Below are positions 24,547 through 34,231 of a stretch of 64,000 bases of DNA, piece after piece. The stretch is from positions 186,001 through 250,000 of the forward strand of contig NZ_FNZK01000001.1 in NCBI RefSeq assembly GCF_900109225.1. The letters are read 5' to 3'. This DNA is from Propionispira arboris (GTDB lineage: Bacteria; Bacillota; Negativicutes; Selenomonadales; Selenomonadaceae). Positions within the stretch are counted from its first letter, which is position 1. Each line of letters opens with the position of its first letter. Below the pieces are notes generated by a model. It was not told where the DNA came from, did no database searches, and saw only the letters and a list, made by a program, of their open reading frames with translations. Position numbers and translations under genes: made by a program.

Positions 24547-25533
24547 ATGAAAAGTGATTTATTAGATGTAATAGAGCAGATGCAAGGTAAACGGGTACTT
24601 GTCATTGGTGATATGGTGGCGGATGTTTATTTGCATGGAACAATTTCGCGAATTTCGCGGGAAGCCCCGGTGTTAGTTTTAGAACAAGCGGATGAAGAAA
24701 TCATTGCCGGCGGCGCAGCTAATGTCGTACACAATGCAGCAACGCTTGGCGGTAAAGTGTTTGCCGTAGGCCTGCTTGGTCTGGATAATGCCGGGCGCGG
24801 CTTAAAAGAAATTCTGGAAGCAAAGGGCGTCAATACGGCGGGATTTTTTTGTGATGAAAAAAGACCAACGATCACGAAAACAAGGATTATTGCCGGCGGC
24901 AGAGCAACGGTGAGTCAGCAGATCGTTCGGATTGATAAAGAAAGCAAAATGCCGATGATTCCAGCTTTTGAAGCGAATATCATGCAATATCTGGAATCAA
25001 TATTGCCACAGGTTCAAGGTGTGGTACTAAGTGATTACGGCAGTGGAACCTTGACGGACAGCATTAAGGCAATGATACTTTATCATTGTGCAAAAAATAG
25101 TATTCCAACGATGGTAGATTCGCGCTACGATATTTTGAGTTTTAAAGGTATAGATTTTATCAAGCAAAATGATGGTGAACTGGCAGCAGCCGTGGGGTTT
25201 AAATTGACTACAGAAGAACTTTTATATGAAGCTGGAACAAAATTACTACACCAGATGGAAGCCAAAGGCGTACTTATAACTCGTGGTGAAAAAGGGATGG
25301 TTTTGTTTGAAAACAATGGAGCGATTCATGATATACCTGTATCGGATAAAAGCGAAGTGTATGATGTATCGGGGGCTGGTGATACTTGTGTTGCAACTAT
25401 GATTTTGGCCCTTGCTGCTGGAGTTGAACCGGCTTTGGCTGCCGAATTATCGAACTTTGCCTCTGGAATTGCAGTTCGAAAATTGGGTACGGCCACAGTA
25501 TCGGCTAGTGAATTAATGAAACTTGTAAAATAA
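24547..25533 (+). CDS. hldA: D-glycero-beta-D-manno-heptose-7-phosphate kinase (HldA/RfaE domain I)
   Basis: The enzyme phosphorylates heptose 7-phosphate at C1 in ADP-heptose synthesis. The 328-residue PfkB-family protein has GGAANVVHNAATLGG near 56-70, the LSDYGSGTLT segment and the C-terminal DVSGAGDTC anion-hole/catalytic-Asp motif. In E. coli it is fused to the adenylyltransferase as HldE; here the two are separate neighbouring genes with their own ribosome-binding sites, which is a natural split and not a frameshift. It starts 10 nt after lptD (TAGGAGATCGTT before ATG). Confidence 0.92.
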   Translation: MKSDLLDVIEQMQGKRVLVIGDMVADVYLHGTISRISREAPVLVLEQADEEIIAGGAANVVHNAATLGGKVFAVGLLGLDNAGRGLKEILEAKGVNTAGFFCDEKRPTITKTRIIAGGRATVSQQIVRIDKESKMPMIPAFEANIMQYLESILPQVQGVVLSDYGSGTLTDSIKAMILYHCAKNSIPTMVDSRYDILSFKGIDFIKQNDGELAAAVGFKLTTEELLYEAGTKLLHQMEAKGVLITRGEKGMVLFENNGAIHDIPVSDKSEVYDVSGAGDTCVATMILALAAGVEPALAAELSNFASGIAVRKLGTATVSASELMKLVK

Positions 25534-25569
25534 AAAATTAAAAAACTGTGAAGAAGGTAGGAGAAATGT

Positions 25570-26043
25570 ATGCTGATTGATGCCACTAAAATAGAAGCGT
25601 TCTGTGCCGAACTGCGTAAAAATGGAAAGAACATTGTTTTTACCAATGGATGTTTCGATATTCTCCATGCTGGACATGTACGGTATTTAAATAAAGCAAA
25701 GTCCTTTGGTGATTGTCTTCTACTTGGACTCAATACGGATGCTTCCGTACGCCGTCTCAAAGGCGAGAACCGTCCAATCAATAATGAACTTGATCGGGCT
25801 GAAGTTGTGGGGGCGCTAAAATCGGTCGATTATGTAGTTCTGTTTGATGAACCCACGGCTGAATCTTTGCTTGGTAAAGTAAAACCAGATGTTTATGTCA
25901 AAGGCGGCGATTACACAATTGCTACATTGCCTGAAGCAAAAACAGTTCAAGCGAATGGTGGTAGAATTGAATTTGTGAACCTTGTTGAAGGACGCTCAAC
26001 GACGAATGTAATTGAAAAAATAAAAGCAGCTCCGAATTCATAG
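25570..26043 (+). CDS. hldC: heptose 1-phosphate adenylyltransferase (HldC/RfaE domain II)
   Basis: The enzyme transfers AMP from ATP to heptose 1-phosphate to give the ADP-heptose precursor. The 157-residue cytidylyltransferase-like protein carries FTNGCFDILHAGHVRYL with the HxGH-type nucleotide-binding motif, NTDASVRRLKG and the C-terminal EGRSTTNVIEKI (ISTT-like) signature. It completes hldA's function 37 nt downstream. GTAGGAGA precedes ATG 25570. The other heptose genes (gmhA, gmhB, hldD) are not in the window. Confidence 0.93.
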   Translation: MLIDATKIEAFCAELRKNGKNIVFTNGCFDILHAGHVRYLNKAKSFGDCLLLGLNTDASVRRLKGENRPINNELDRAEVVGALKSVDYVVLFDEPTAESLLGKVKPDVYVKGGDYTIATLPEAKTVQANGGRIEFVNLVEGRSTTNVIEKIKAAPNS

Positions 26044-26062
26044 AGAAAGGGGTCTTCCTCTG

Positions 26063-27085
26063 ATGATAATTCAAAATATCCTCGTTATCAAACTCAGCGC
26101 AATTGGTGATGTTATTCATGCCCTGCCAGTATCCCATGCGCTTAAAGAAACCTTTCCCAAGGCAAAAATTACCTGGGTTGTTGAACCGCCGGCTTATGAC
26201 CTTTTGACGAATAATCCTTACATAGATGAAATTATTGTTTTTGAAAAAAAGAAATTCAAATCAATCGGCGGCTTTATGGAACAGATAGGGCCGTTTTCGT
26301 CTGCTCTACAAAAAACAAAATATGATGTCGTTCTTGATTTGCAGGGGCTTTTTAAATCTGCTGCCATCGCCTGGCTTAGCAAAGCGTCTTTGAAGCTGGG
26401 ATGTGTGGATATGCGTGAATTTAGCGATAAAATAAGTCGACCAGTCATAGGAACAAATGCAAAAGGCCATATTGTTGAACGATATCTTGATGTGGTACGT
26501 GAACTTGGCTGCAAGGTCGAACAGGTTATATTTCCCCTTGTAATAACGGACAAAGAAGCTGATATTGCTGATAAATTAATGGTGCAGGCTGGTATGAATA
26601 GTCAAAATCCATATGTGGTTTTAGCCGTCGGTGCAAATTGGCCGAATAAACGCTGGCCAGCTAAATATTATGCAAAATTAGTCGACTGGTTCTATAATCA
26701 AAATATTATTCCGGTTCTGATTGGCGGTGGTGTAGTCGATGAACGTTTGGCTGATGAAATTGCAGCAGCAGCGGAAATTCCTCCGGTGAACCTTGTGGGA
26801 AAAACAACGCTCAAACAGCTAGCCCACATTATTAAAAAATCAAAAGTTACGCTCGGTGGCGATACCGGGCCCGTCCATTTGGCAGCGGGGCTTAATATAC
26901 TAACCATTATGTTAATGGGACCAACGGATGCAAATCGCAATGGTCCATATCGTCAGCTGGATCACGTGATCGAAGTGTCCTATGATTGTAAACACTGTTG
27001 GAATCGTACGTGTAAGTTTGACAGAGATTGTCTCGACGCGATATCCGTACAACAAGTGATTGAAAAAATTAAAAATCTTATTTAG
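26063..27085 (+). CDS. GT9 LPS heptosyltransferase
   Basis: GT9 enzymes transfer heptose from ADP-heptose to Kdo or to heptose in the LPS inner core. The 340-residue GT-B protein begins ILVIKLSAIGDVIHALPVSHAL, the acceptor-side motif, and has the donor-side GGDTGPVHLAAGLN and MGPTDANRNGPY motifs. The tail (SYDCKHCWNRTCKFDRDCLDAI) carries a Cys cluster common in this family. Immediately after the ADP-heptose genes, heptosyltransferase I (WaaC-like) is likely but WaaF-type cannot be excluded. Confidence 0.88.
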   Translation: MIIQNILVIKLSAIGDVIHALPVSHALKETFPKAKITWVVEPPAYDLLTNNPYIDEIIVFEKKKFKSIGGFMEQIGPFSSALQKTKYDVVLDLQGLFKSAAIAWLSKASLKLGCVDMREFSDKISRPVIGTNAKGHIVERYLDVVRELGCKVEQVIFPLVITDKEADIADKLMVQAGMNSQNPYVVLAVGANWPNKRWPAKYYAKLVDWFYNQNIIPVLIGGGVVDERLADEIAAAAEIPPVNLVGKTTLKQLAHIIKKSKVTLGGDTGPVHLAAGLNILTIMLMGPTDANRNGPYRQLDHVIEVSYDCKHCWNRTCKFDRDCLDAISVQQVIEKIKNLI

Positions 27086-27139
27086 GGTTATTTTAAGTAA
27101 TTCTAGATAGGATGAAAGATAGAATTGTGGAGTGATATG

Positions 27140-29116
27140 ATGTCGCGATTTTCGGTGTTTTTTGAAAATATTCAAAGAGATATAAAAACGTATGTGTTTT
27201 TATTATTATTATTTTGTTTGTATCGTGGAGCTTTTATATGGATTATGCAAAGTTATATCGAACCGAATACAGGTATGACTGATATAGCATTGGCTATGTG
27301 GGCCGGGTTTCGTCTGAGCTTGAAATCAGCTGGAGTCTTGGCTTTGTTATCTTTTTTAGTCTGCACAATGAGCAATGTTTTTGTACCAAAACTTAAAACA
27401 ACTTCAATTCGTTTATGGCTGGGCGGCCTTTACATTGCCGTTTTGTCGATTCTATTTCAGGCACGTTTTCCCTACTACAATGCATTTCATGTGACATTTA
27501 ATCAAAATGTGTTTAATACCATGAATGATGATGTCTATGCATTGTTTATTACGATGATTCAAGAGTACAATTTACCTGTCAGACTTTTAGGCGCACTGGT
27601 TATTTTGTATTTTTTGTATTTTTTGTTCAAAACATTGCTGAAAAGTCCCAATTATCCTTTGCCACAGTTTACGACAAAGACACAACATTTATTTTTTCGT
27701 GTCGTTGTCATAGTGATGATCCCAATTTTTATGCTTTTTATGCGATTTGGTGGCAGTTTTAATTATAATCATTCTATCAACTGGGAAAATGGAGCTATTA
27801 CGAAGTCCAGCTTTTTGAATGAAGCTATCCTGGATGATATGCAGGCATTGTATCGTGCGTATGCTGTTCATGATCGTATGGCACAGGGGGATCAGATAAG
27901 TGGTATTCACAAAGAGAAAATCCGCGAATACAGCAAACTGGTTGCTGGGAATAATGTAGAATCAGATGATTTGACACCTTACTTAGCACGGCAGGCAGCG
28001 GGTGCTAAGATTGCAAAACCACGTCATATTTTTATCGTGATTGGTGAAACCTATTCACAATGGCCTTTGATGGAAAAATTTGATAAATTGAATCTAGCAA
28101 ATGGCTTGAAAGATATCATCAAACAAGATGACACAGCGTATACGCAGGCTTTTTTGCCCAATGCATCCTTTACCGCAATGGCTGTTACAGCACTCGTCAC
28201 AGGGCTCTCAGACGTTTCAATTCCCGTGAATTATCAACAGCGGAGCTATGAACAAACCTATATTACGGCATTGGCACCACAAATGCAGAAATTGGGCTAT
28301 AAAGTTGATTTTTGGTATGGTGGTTTTCCCTCTTGGGAACGGATTAAAGATTTTACCTTGGCTCAAGGTTTTGATCATTTTTATAGTTGTGCAGATTTTG
28401 GTGCTGAACCAGATAATATTTGGGGAACAAAAGATGAATATATCTTCCAGGCGTTATCAAAACATCTTGATGAAGAAGCACCGACGGTGCATCTAATTTT
28501 AACTGTATCCAATCATCCACCCTATAATTTAGACTTGGATAAGGCTGGATTTGATGCGGCAAAAATCATGGATGGACTACCAGAAGATCAGAAAAATAAT
28601 AAAGAATTAATTCGTAAACTTGGACATTACTGGTATATGGATAAAGTGGTTCATGACTTTGTCAAAGAAACAAAAGAAAAATATCCGGACAGCCTATTTA
28701 TTATTACAGGGGATCATTCAGATCGGGTTAATGTTACGGACACACCAACCCCTTATGAACGGTATACGATTCCACTTGTTATTTCTGGACCTGGTATTAC
28801 CAAAGCTTTGCTGCCAAGTGATATAGCTGGCAGTCAGGTGAATATTATGCCAACTTTAATTGAACTTTTAGCACCGAAAGGTTTTACTTACTATTCGATT
28901 GCAAATAGTTTAACCAAAGGCAATCAAATAGGTTTTAATAATGACTATTCGATTACGCCTTATGCGATTGGCAAGATAACAAATCCAACAGATTATGAAG
29001 TATTCAATCATGGTGATCTGTCAAAGATAGAGGCAGCACAAGATAGTTCACAAGATAAAATATCTATGATGAGAACTCTGTCCTGGTGGCTTTTAGTCAA
29101 AGGAAATCAATTATAA
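27140..29116 (+). CDS. LtaS/sulfatase-fold phosphotransferase, membrane bound
   Basis: The 658-residue product has about five N-terminal membrane helices (to residue 215) and an extracytoplasmic alkaline-phosphatase/sulfatase-fold domain. Metal and catalytic motifs of LTA-synthase/phosphoethanolamine-transferase enzymes are visible: IFIVIGETYSQWPL (metal-binding Glu), NASFTAMAVTALVTG (nucleophile Thr/Ser region), FIITGDHSDRVN (metal-binding Asp-His). In a diderm with no sign of teichoic acid genes, decoration of LPS core with phosphoglycerol or phosphoethanolamine is the likely role. ATG 27140 follows TGGAGTGAT; in-frame ATG 27137 and TTG 27125 are less well placed. Confidence 0.85.
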   Translation: MSRFSVFFENIQRDIKTYVFLLLLFCLYRGAFIWIMQSYIEPNTGMTDIALAMWAGFRLSLKSAGVLALLSFLVCTMSNVFVPKLKTTSIRLWLGGLYIAVLSILFQARFPYYNAFHVTFNQNVFNTMNDDVYALFITMIQEYNLPVRLLGALVILYFLYFLFKTLLKSPNYPLPQFTTKTQHLFFRVVVIVMIPIFMLFMRFGGSFNYNHSINWENGAITKSSFLNEAILDDMQALYRAYAVHDRMAQGDQISGIHKEKIREYSKLVAGNNVESDDLTPYLARQAAGAKIAKPRHIFIVIGETYSQWPLMEKFDKLNLANGLKDIIKQDDTAYTQAFLPNASFTAMAVTALVTGLSDVSIPVNYQQRSYEQTYITALAPQMQKLGYKVDFWYGGFPSWERIKDFTLAQGFDHFYSCADFGAEPDNIWGTKDEYIFQALSKHLDEEAPTVHLILTVSNHPPYNLDLDKAGFDAAKIMDGLPEDQKNNKELIRKLGHYWYMDKVVHDFVKETKEKYPDSLFIITGDHSDRVNVTDTPTPYERYTIPLVISGPGITKALLPSDIAGSQVNIMPTLIELLAPKGFTYYSIANSLTKGNQIGFNNDYSITPYAIGKITNPTDYEVFNHGDLSKIEAAQDSSQDKISMMRTLSWWLLVKGNQL

Positions 29117-29130
29117 GGAGTACAGGGATC

Positions 29131-30234
29131 GTGAATATTTTGATTTTATTTTCACAGCCATGGCGCGTTGGTGGAGCTGAAACACATGTGGAAGCATTAA
29201 TGCAGGGACTCGTCGGGCATACTTTATTTTTAACGGTTAATGAGGGCAGCGATACAGACAAATTGAGACAGCTGCAAAAAAAGTTCCCTAACGTAGAAAT
29301 CATCAAAATACAAGCACGTGGCGCAAATATTTTTCGGTGGATAAGCGACATTAAAAGCTTATGTGCTTTCATAAAAAAAGAACATATACAGGTGATTTCA
29401 GCGCAACAAAGAACGGCTGGGATTTGGGCGTATATAATTCGTCATTATACGCGGATCCCTTATACGGTAACCATGCATGATCCATGGCATCGCGCTATGT
29501 TCAAATCGGTTTATGCAAAAATATTTTCTCAGGTGTTTTGTGTTAGTCGGAATCTTTCCGATACATTACAAAAAGACTTTGGTTTTCTTCCCAAGCAGAT
29601 TCAACTCATCAATAATGGTATTGATTTTAGAAAATTTAAACCAAAAGACAAACAAACATGCAGGCAGGAACTAGGCCTTGATCCAACAGCCCCTCTTGTC
29701 CTGCACGTCAGTCGTCTCAGTCGAGTCAAGGGAGCAGTGACGTTAAAGATTATTGACAGTATACCAAGGGTACTGCAAAAAAGACCCGAAGCAAAACTGA
29801 TCCTTATCGGTGAGGGGCCATTAAGAGCAACAATCAATGAAAAAATTCTTGCTTTTAATCAGCAATATGGCGATAAAATTCAAATTTATGATTTTGTTTC
29901 GTCCCTTACCGAATGGTATAATGCTGTTGACATACTGATTGGTGAAGGGCGCGTTGCGATGGAGACTTTGGCTTGTTTAAAGCCGATTGTCGCGATTCGA
30001 AATGCTGATACGTTTATTGGCGCTATAAATGGAGCCAATATTGCGTATGCTTGTGATGTGAATTTCGATGGGAAAGATCAGCCGGTAAATGCAGATAATA
30101 TGGCAAGTGCGATGGAGCGGGCCTTTCAACTAGAGCAAGAGGAAAGCCAGAAAATTGCTGATTATATTAAAGATCGTTTGAGTTTAGACACGATGGCACA
30201 AGCTTATATGGATGTATTTAAACGGATTACATAG
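29131..30234 (+). CDS. GT4-family glycosyltransferase
   Basis: The 367-residue GT-B protein has FSQPWRVGGAETHVEALMQGL at the start (nucleotide-loop and GGAE motif), a central hinge (VLHVSRLSRVKGA) and the donor-binding EX7E-like region (IGEGRVAMETLACLKPIVA). Donor and acceptor sugars cannot be read from sequence. GTG 29131 is chosen because AAGGAG lies at 29115-29120; an in-frame ATG at 29086 lies inside the preceding gene. Position within the core genes points to LPS core assembly. Confidence 0.88.
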   Translation: MNILILFSQPWRVGGAETHVEALMQGLVGHTLFLTVNEGSDTDKLRQLQKKFPNVEIIKIQARGANIFRWISDIKSLCAFIKKEHIQVISAQQRTAGIWAYIIRHYTRIPYTVTMHDPWHRAMFKSVYAKIFSQVFCVSRNLSDTLQKDFGFLPKQIQLINNGIDFRKFKPKDKQTCRQELGLDPTAPLVLHVSRLSRVKGAVTLKIIDSIPRVLQKRPEAKLILIGEGPLRATINEKILAFNQQYGDKIQIYDFVSSLTEWYNAVDILIGEGRVAMETLACLKPIVAIRNADTFIGAINGANIAYACDVNFDGKDQPVNADNMASAMERAFQLEQEESQKIADYIKDRLSLDTMAQAYMDVFKRIT

Positions 30235-30249
30235 AAGGAGGTTTCCCTG

Positions 30250-31251
30250 GTGAGAAAAATTTTAATTATCAATCGATTGGGAATTGGTGATGTCGTAGTG
30301 ACTACACCATTGGCAAAACTCATCAAGGAGTATAATGGTGCTAAAGTTGGATTTGTCGTTGCGGCAAAGTCTGCGGATTTACTCGTTAATCATCCTTATA
30401 TTGATGATGTTTTTCCTTATAGCAAAAAAAATAAAAAAAATATCATTTTGGATATCAAGGAAAAAGGGTATAATGAAGCTATTATTGTGGATGATCGTTT
30501 TACTTCGACCGTATTAGCCTGGAAAGCAAAATGTAAATTGTTAAATAAGGGATTTGAGATATCTTTAGGGGCAAATCGGCTCTTTAAGCGTAAACTTCAT
30601 AACGTAAAAGCAATAGAGGACTTTGCTTCTTATATTAAACTGATCAATCCGCAGGCAGAAAATTATGAAATAACAGCCGTATTGGGAAATCCTGATAAAA
30701 CAAGAAGCCATTATCTAGAAAACTGGCTGGCAGAACACAAAAAGATAACAAAGAAACTAGTTCTTGTTGTACCCAAAAGTGCAGCGCTTAATAAAAATTG
30801 GCCAATTTCATATTTCAGTGAAATAAATGATTTTTTAAATGCAGAAGGCATTATTCCATTGTATATTGGTTCAAATGGTGATAAAGACTATATTAACCAG
30901 ATTAAAGGAAATAAAATCAATGCGGCCGGTCTGTTTAGTTTGCGAGAACTGCCATCAATTGCTAAACAGGCCGCATTTGCCATTTCAGTTTGTACAGGGC
31001 CTATGCATATTATAAGTACGGTAAACGTGCCGACTATTGTCTTATATGGTCCCAGTGATCCAATACGCTGGGCTCCAGGAAATGCTATCATACTAAAGAG
31101 CAGCCTACCTTGTGTGCCCTGTCAGAGACTGGATTGTACGTTGCCAAAATGTGAACAAAACTGTATGGAACTCATTTTTCCGGAACAAGTAAAACAAGTG
31201 ATTATAGAACAAGGCTGGTTAGCAAGCGAAATCAAGGAGAGAACACTATGA
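30250..31251 (+). CDS. GT9-family glycosyltransferase (heptosyltransferase-like)
   Basis: The second GT9 enzyme of the window, 333 residues. It opens with ILIINRLGIGDVVVTTPLAKLI and has ISVCTGPMHIISTVNVPTIVLYGPSDPIRW at the donor site. A Cys-rich stretch (CVPCQRLDCTLPKCEQNC) near the end may bind metal or form disulfides, and resembles the tail of the other GT9. Two intact A8 runs occur at 30424-30431 and 30433-30440. GTG start with AGAAGGAGG upstream; overlaps the next gene by 4 nt (ATGA). Confidence 0.86.
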   Translation: MRKILIINRLGIGDVVVTTPLAKLIKEYNGAKVGFVVAAKSADLLVNHPYIDDVFPYSKKNKKNIILDIKEKGYNEAIIVDDRFTSTVLAWKAKCKLLNKGFEISLGANRLFKRKLHNVKAIEDFASYIKLINPQAENYEITAVLGNPDKTRSHYLENWLAEHKKITKKLVLVVPKSAALNKNWPISYFSEINDFLNAEGIIPLYIGSNGDKDYINQIKGNKINAAGLFSLRELPSIAKQAAFAISVCTGPMHIISTVNVPTIVLYGPSDPIRWAPGNAIILKSSLPCVPCQRLDCTLPKCEQNCMELIFPEQVKQVIIEQGWLASEIKERTL

Positions 31252-32219
31252 ATTTAAATCATGCGGTAAAAAAACAAGAAACTTTTGGTGCTCTCAAATA
31301 TGAAGACAAACAGCCTATACATATCGCATTTGGTGTGGATGCGAATTTCATTCGACCAATGGGCGTAGCGATGACGTCATTGCTCGATAATAACCAGCAG
31401 CATAGTTTGGTGTTTCATGTGTTTGCTAATTCGATTGAACTGGTAGATATTGAACGACTAAACAAGTTGGCACAGGCGGAGAAGGTTCTTATCCATTTAT
31501 ATCATATTAATCCAGTTATTTTTGAGTCGATGCAAACGACCTGGAATTATACAGCAGCTACGTACAACCGGTTTATCGTAGCGAAACTTCTGTATCCTTC
31601 GATTGACAAAGTGATTTATATGGATGCAGATATGGTCTGTAAGGGAGATTTAGCAGAATTGGTACAGTTTGATTTTTCTGATAAGATTGCCATGGTTGTT
31701 GCCGACCAGGGGAAATTTGTGGCAAACCATATGAAAACATTAGATTTGAAAAATGGACAGTATTTTAATGCAGGCATGTTATACATTGATCTCAAAGCCT
31801 GGAATGAAAATCAGATTTCAGAACAGGCAATGGACCTTTTAGCAAAAAGAAAGTTTTTTTTGCTCGATCAGGATGCTTTAAATATTCTGTTAGATGGCAG
31901 AGCCAAGTTTATTGAACGTAAATGGAATGAAATTTGTAATATGGAGAAAAAATATAGCAAGATTTCGGATGAAGCCATAATTGTCCATTTTGCTTCTCGA
32001 AATAAACCATGGCATGTCTGGTGTATGCATAAAGAAAAAGAATTGTTTATTCGTTATGCCAAAGCTTCTCTTTGGTGCGATGTCCCGTTTTTTTCTGTAC
32101 CGCGTAGTTATAAAGAGATGAAAATGATGGGGGCAGCCAAACTTCAGCAGGGAAAATATAAAGAAGCAATTCTTTGGTATTGGAAATACTGGCAGGCTAA
32201 GCGGGTGGAAAAGAAATGA
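31248..32219 (+). CDS. GT8 glycosyltransferase, WaaI/WaaJ type (copy 1)
   Basis: GT8 enzymes of this type add glucose or galactose to the LPS outer core using a metal ion. The 323-residue protein has the typical IHIAFGVDANF near the start, DAD at 126-128, YFNAGMLYIDLKAW and LLDQDALNILLDG. Residues 288-314 form a TPR-like C-terminal tail shared with five neighbouring proteins. Its N-terminus differs from the other three copies, which begin with a FDN(V/I)I element. Confidence 0.92.
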   Translation: MNLNHAVKKQETFGALKYEDKQPIHIAFGVDANFIRPMGVAMTSLLDNNQQHSLVFHVFANSIELVDIERLNKLAQAEKVLIHLYHINPVIFESMQTTWNYTAATYNRFIVAKLLYPSIDKVIYMDADMVCKGDLAELVQFDFSDKIAMVVADQGKFVANHMKTLDLKNGQYFNAGMLYIDLKAWNENQISEQAMDLLAKRKFFLLDQDALNILLDGRAKFIERKWNEICNMEKKYSKISDEAIIVHFASRNKPWHVWCMHKEKELFIRYAKASLWCDVPFFSVPRSYKEMKMMGAAKLQQGKYKEAILWYWKYWQAKRVEKK

Positions 32220-32231
32220 GGCGGTGGAATT

Positions 32232-33212
32232 ATGAACCTTTTTGACAATGTTATTTTAAAAACTGAAATTATAGATGAAAATCCAACATTTGAAATGCAA
32301 AAAGAAGATTTGCATATTGCCTTTGGAATAGATGCTAATTTTGCAATAGGCATGGGTGTATGTATGACGTCAATCGCTTTACATAACCAGCAAGAAAAAA
32401 TAAATTTTCATGTTTTTACAGATGGCATTCAAGCCGAAGATTTTGAACGCTTAAAACAGTTGACGCATTATAAAAATGTGAAGCTTATAATATATTATAT
32501 AAACAAAAAAGTTTTCGAGAAATTCCCAACTTCTGTCGGGTGGACTTATGCTACCTATTATCGGTTTATTATGGGGAAAGTCTTATATGGACAAGCTAAG
32601 AAGGTTTTATATTTAGATGCAGATGTATTATGTATAGGTTCTTTAAAAGAATTGATTGAAATTAATATGGAAAATAATACAATTATTGGAATTTGTGATT
32701 TTTTAGAAAACTTTATCGTACGCATGCAAGAATTATCAATAAAAAATGGAAAATATTTCAATGCAGGTGTTATGTACATTGATGTTGAGCGCTGGTGTGA
32801 GGATGAAATATCTGAGCGTGCCATACAATTATTGAGTAAAGACCCAACAAAATATAAGTCTTTAGATCAAGACGTATTGAATGTTCTTTTGGATGGAAAA
32901 GTAAAGTTTGTTAATAAAAAGTGGGATTATATGTATAATACGATACGAATGAAACATCTATTGCCTAACGATACGATTTTAATTCATTTTACGGGTGATA
33001 AACCATGGCAAAGTTGGACGCAGCATCACTTTTTAGCGAAATATTATATGGAATATATACAAAAATCTCCTTGGCATAATGTTAAAATGAGAGACGCTTC
33101 CAGTTATAAAGAAAAACGCAAATTGGCGCGATCATATTTTCGGCGGCAGGAATATATTATTGCAATACAGTGGTATTGGAAATATCTTGTAGCGAGACAG
33201 CTAAAAAAATAG
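32232..33212 (+). CDS. GT8 glycosyltransferase, WaaI/WaaJ type (copy 2)
   Basis: The 326-residue paralogue has N-terminal NLFDNVILKTEI, then LHIAFGIDANF, DAD at 129-131, YFNAGVMYIDVERW, SLDQDVLNVLLDGK and HFTGDKPWQSWTQHHF. The C-terminal tail occupies 292-318. It is more A+T-rich in codon choice than copy 1. It starts 12 nt after copy 1 (GAGGCGGTGG upstream of ATG 32232), fitting tandem duplication followed by divergence of acceptor or donor. Confidence 0.92.
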   Translation: MNLFDNVILKTEIIDENPTFEMQKEDLHIAFGIDANFAIGMGVCMTSIALHNQQEKINFHVFTDGIQAEDFERLKQLTHYKNVKLIIYYINKKVFEKFPTSVGWTYATYYRFIMGKVLYGQAKKVLYLDADVLCIGSLKELIEINMENNTIIGICDFLENFIVRMQELSIKNGKYFNAGVMYIDVERWCEDEISERAIQLLSKDPTKYKSLDQDVLNVLLDGKVKFVNKKWDYMYNTIRMKHLLPNDTILIHFTGDKPWQSWTQHHFLAKYYMEYIQKSPWHNVKMRDASSYKEKRKLARSYFRRQEYIIAIQWYWKYLVARQLKK

Positions 33213-33227
33213 ATTGCGAGGTTTTTT

Positions 33228-34214
33228 ATGGATATTTTTGATAATATTATAACTAGAATGGAATCGTTCAGTGGAGATGAAATTAAAAATAAAAAGATAG
33301 ATATACATATTGCTTTTGGAATTGATGCCAATTTTGCTCGCGGTATGGGAGTTTGTATCACGTCTATTATTTTAAATAATTTAGATAAAAAAATTGAATT
33401 CCATATTTTCACAGATCAACTACATGTTGTTGATTTAGAAAAATTAAAACAGTTAACGACGTATAAAAACATAAGCATTAAGATTTATTATATAGATGCC
33501 AATGGATTTAAAGCTTTTCCTATTACGATAGCATGGTCACAGGCTATTTATTATCGATTTATAATGGCAAAATTTTTATGCGATAAAGTAGATAAAGTTT
33601 TATATCTTGATGCAGATATTTTGTGTATAGGGTCCTTAGATGGTCTTATTCAAGAAGATATGCAAGGAAACATAATTTTAGCTATTGAAGATCAAGTTGG
33701 TGGACTGCAAGAAAGAATTACATATTTATCGATGCAAAGTAAACAATATTTCAATTCTGGTGTAATGTATATAGACATTAATCGGTGGAATAAAGAAAAG
33801 ATTACAGATAAAGCGATCGATTTATTGCGAAAATATCCAGAACGATATAAATCATTTGATCAGGATGTTTTAAATGTTTTACTGGATGGAAAGACAAATT
33901 TTATAGATCGAAAATGGAACTATATTTATAATTTAGGCTATATGGAACAGGTTTTGCCCGGCAATGTAAATTTAATCCATTTTACAGGTGATAAACCTTG
34001 GCAGCAATGGACGCAACACCATTTTATGGTTAAATGCTACGAAGCTTATAGTCTTAAATCACCATGGAATAGTGTGCCGCTGACAGTACCTTTCCATTAC
34101 AAGGAAAAACGTAGAATGGCGAAATCTTGCAAAAAAAATGGGGAGTACCTACAGGCATTCATATGGTTTGTCAAATATATATATACAAGAATTCAAATAA
34201 AATGTAAAGAATGA
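33228..34214 (+). CDS. GT8 glycosyltransferase, WaaI/WaaJ type (copy 3)
   Basis: The 328-residue paralogue begins DIFDNIITRMES, then IHIAFGIDANFARGMG, DAD at 128-130, YFNSGVMYIDINRW, SFDQDVLNVLLDGK and HFTGDKPWQQWTQHHF. The shared C-terminal tail is at 291-317, with Phe instead of Tyr after the conserved Trp. It is the copy most similar to copies 2 and 4. It follows copy 2 by 15 nt. Confidence 0.92.
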   Translation: MDIFDNIITRMESFSGDEIKNKKIDIHIAFGIDANFARGMGVCITSIILNNLDKKIEFHIFTDQLHVVDLEKLKQLTTYKNISIKIYYIDANGFKAFPITIAWSQAIYYRFIMAKFLCDKVDKVLYLDADILCIGSLDGLIQEDMQGNIILAIEDQVGGLQERITYLSMQSKQYFNSGVMYIDINRWNKEKITDKAIDLLRKYPERYKSFDQDVLNVLLDGKTNFIDRKWNYIYNLGYMEQVLPGNVNLIHFTGDKPWQQWTQHHFMVKCYEAYSLKSPWNSVPLTVPFHYKEKRRMAKSCKKNGEYLQAFIWFVKYIYTRIQIKCKE

Positions 34215-34231
34215 AAAGGAGGCGAATCCGT

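Noticed and set aside
24547-26043. hldA and hldC as a frameshifted hldE
   Set aside because: Each gene has its own start, stop and good ribosome-binding site with a 36-nt gap; separate genes are a known arrangement.
29086-29131. GT4 gene starting at ATG 29086 with overlap into the LtaS-like gene
   Set aside because: GTG 29131 has AAGGAG at ideal spacing and the protein family begins there.
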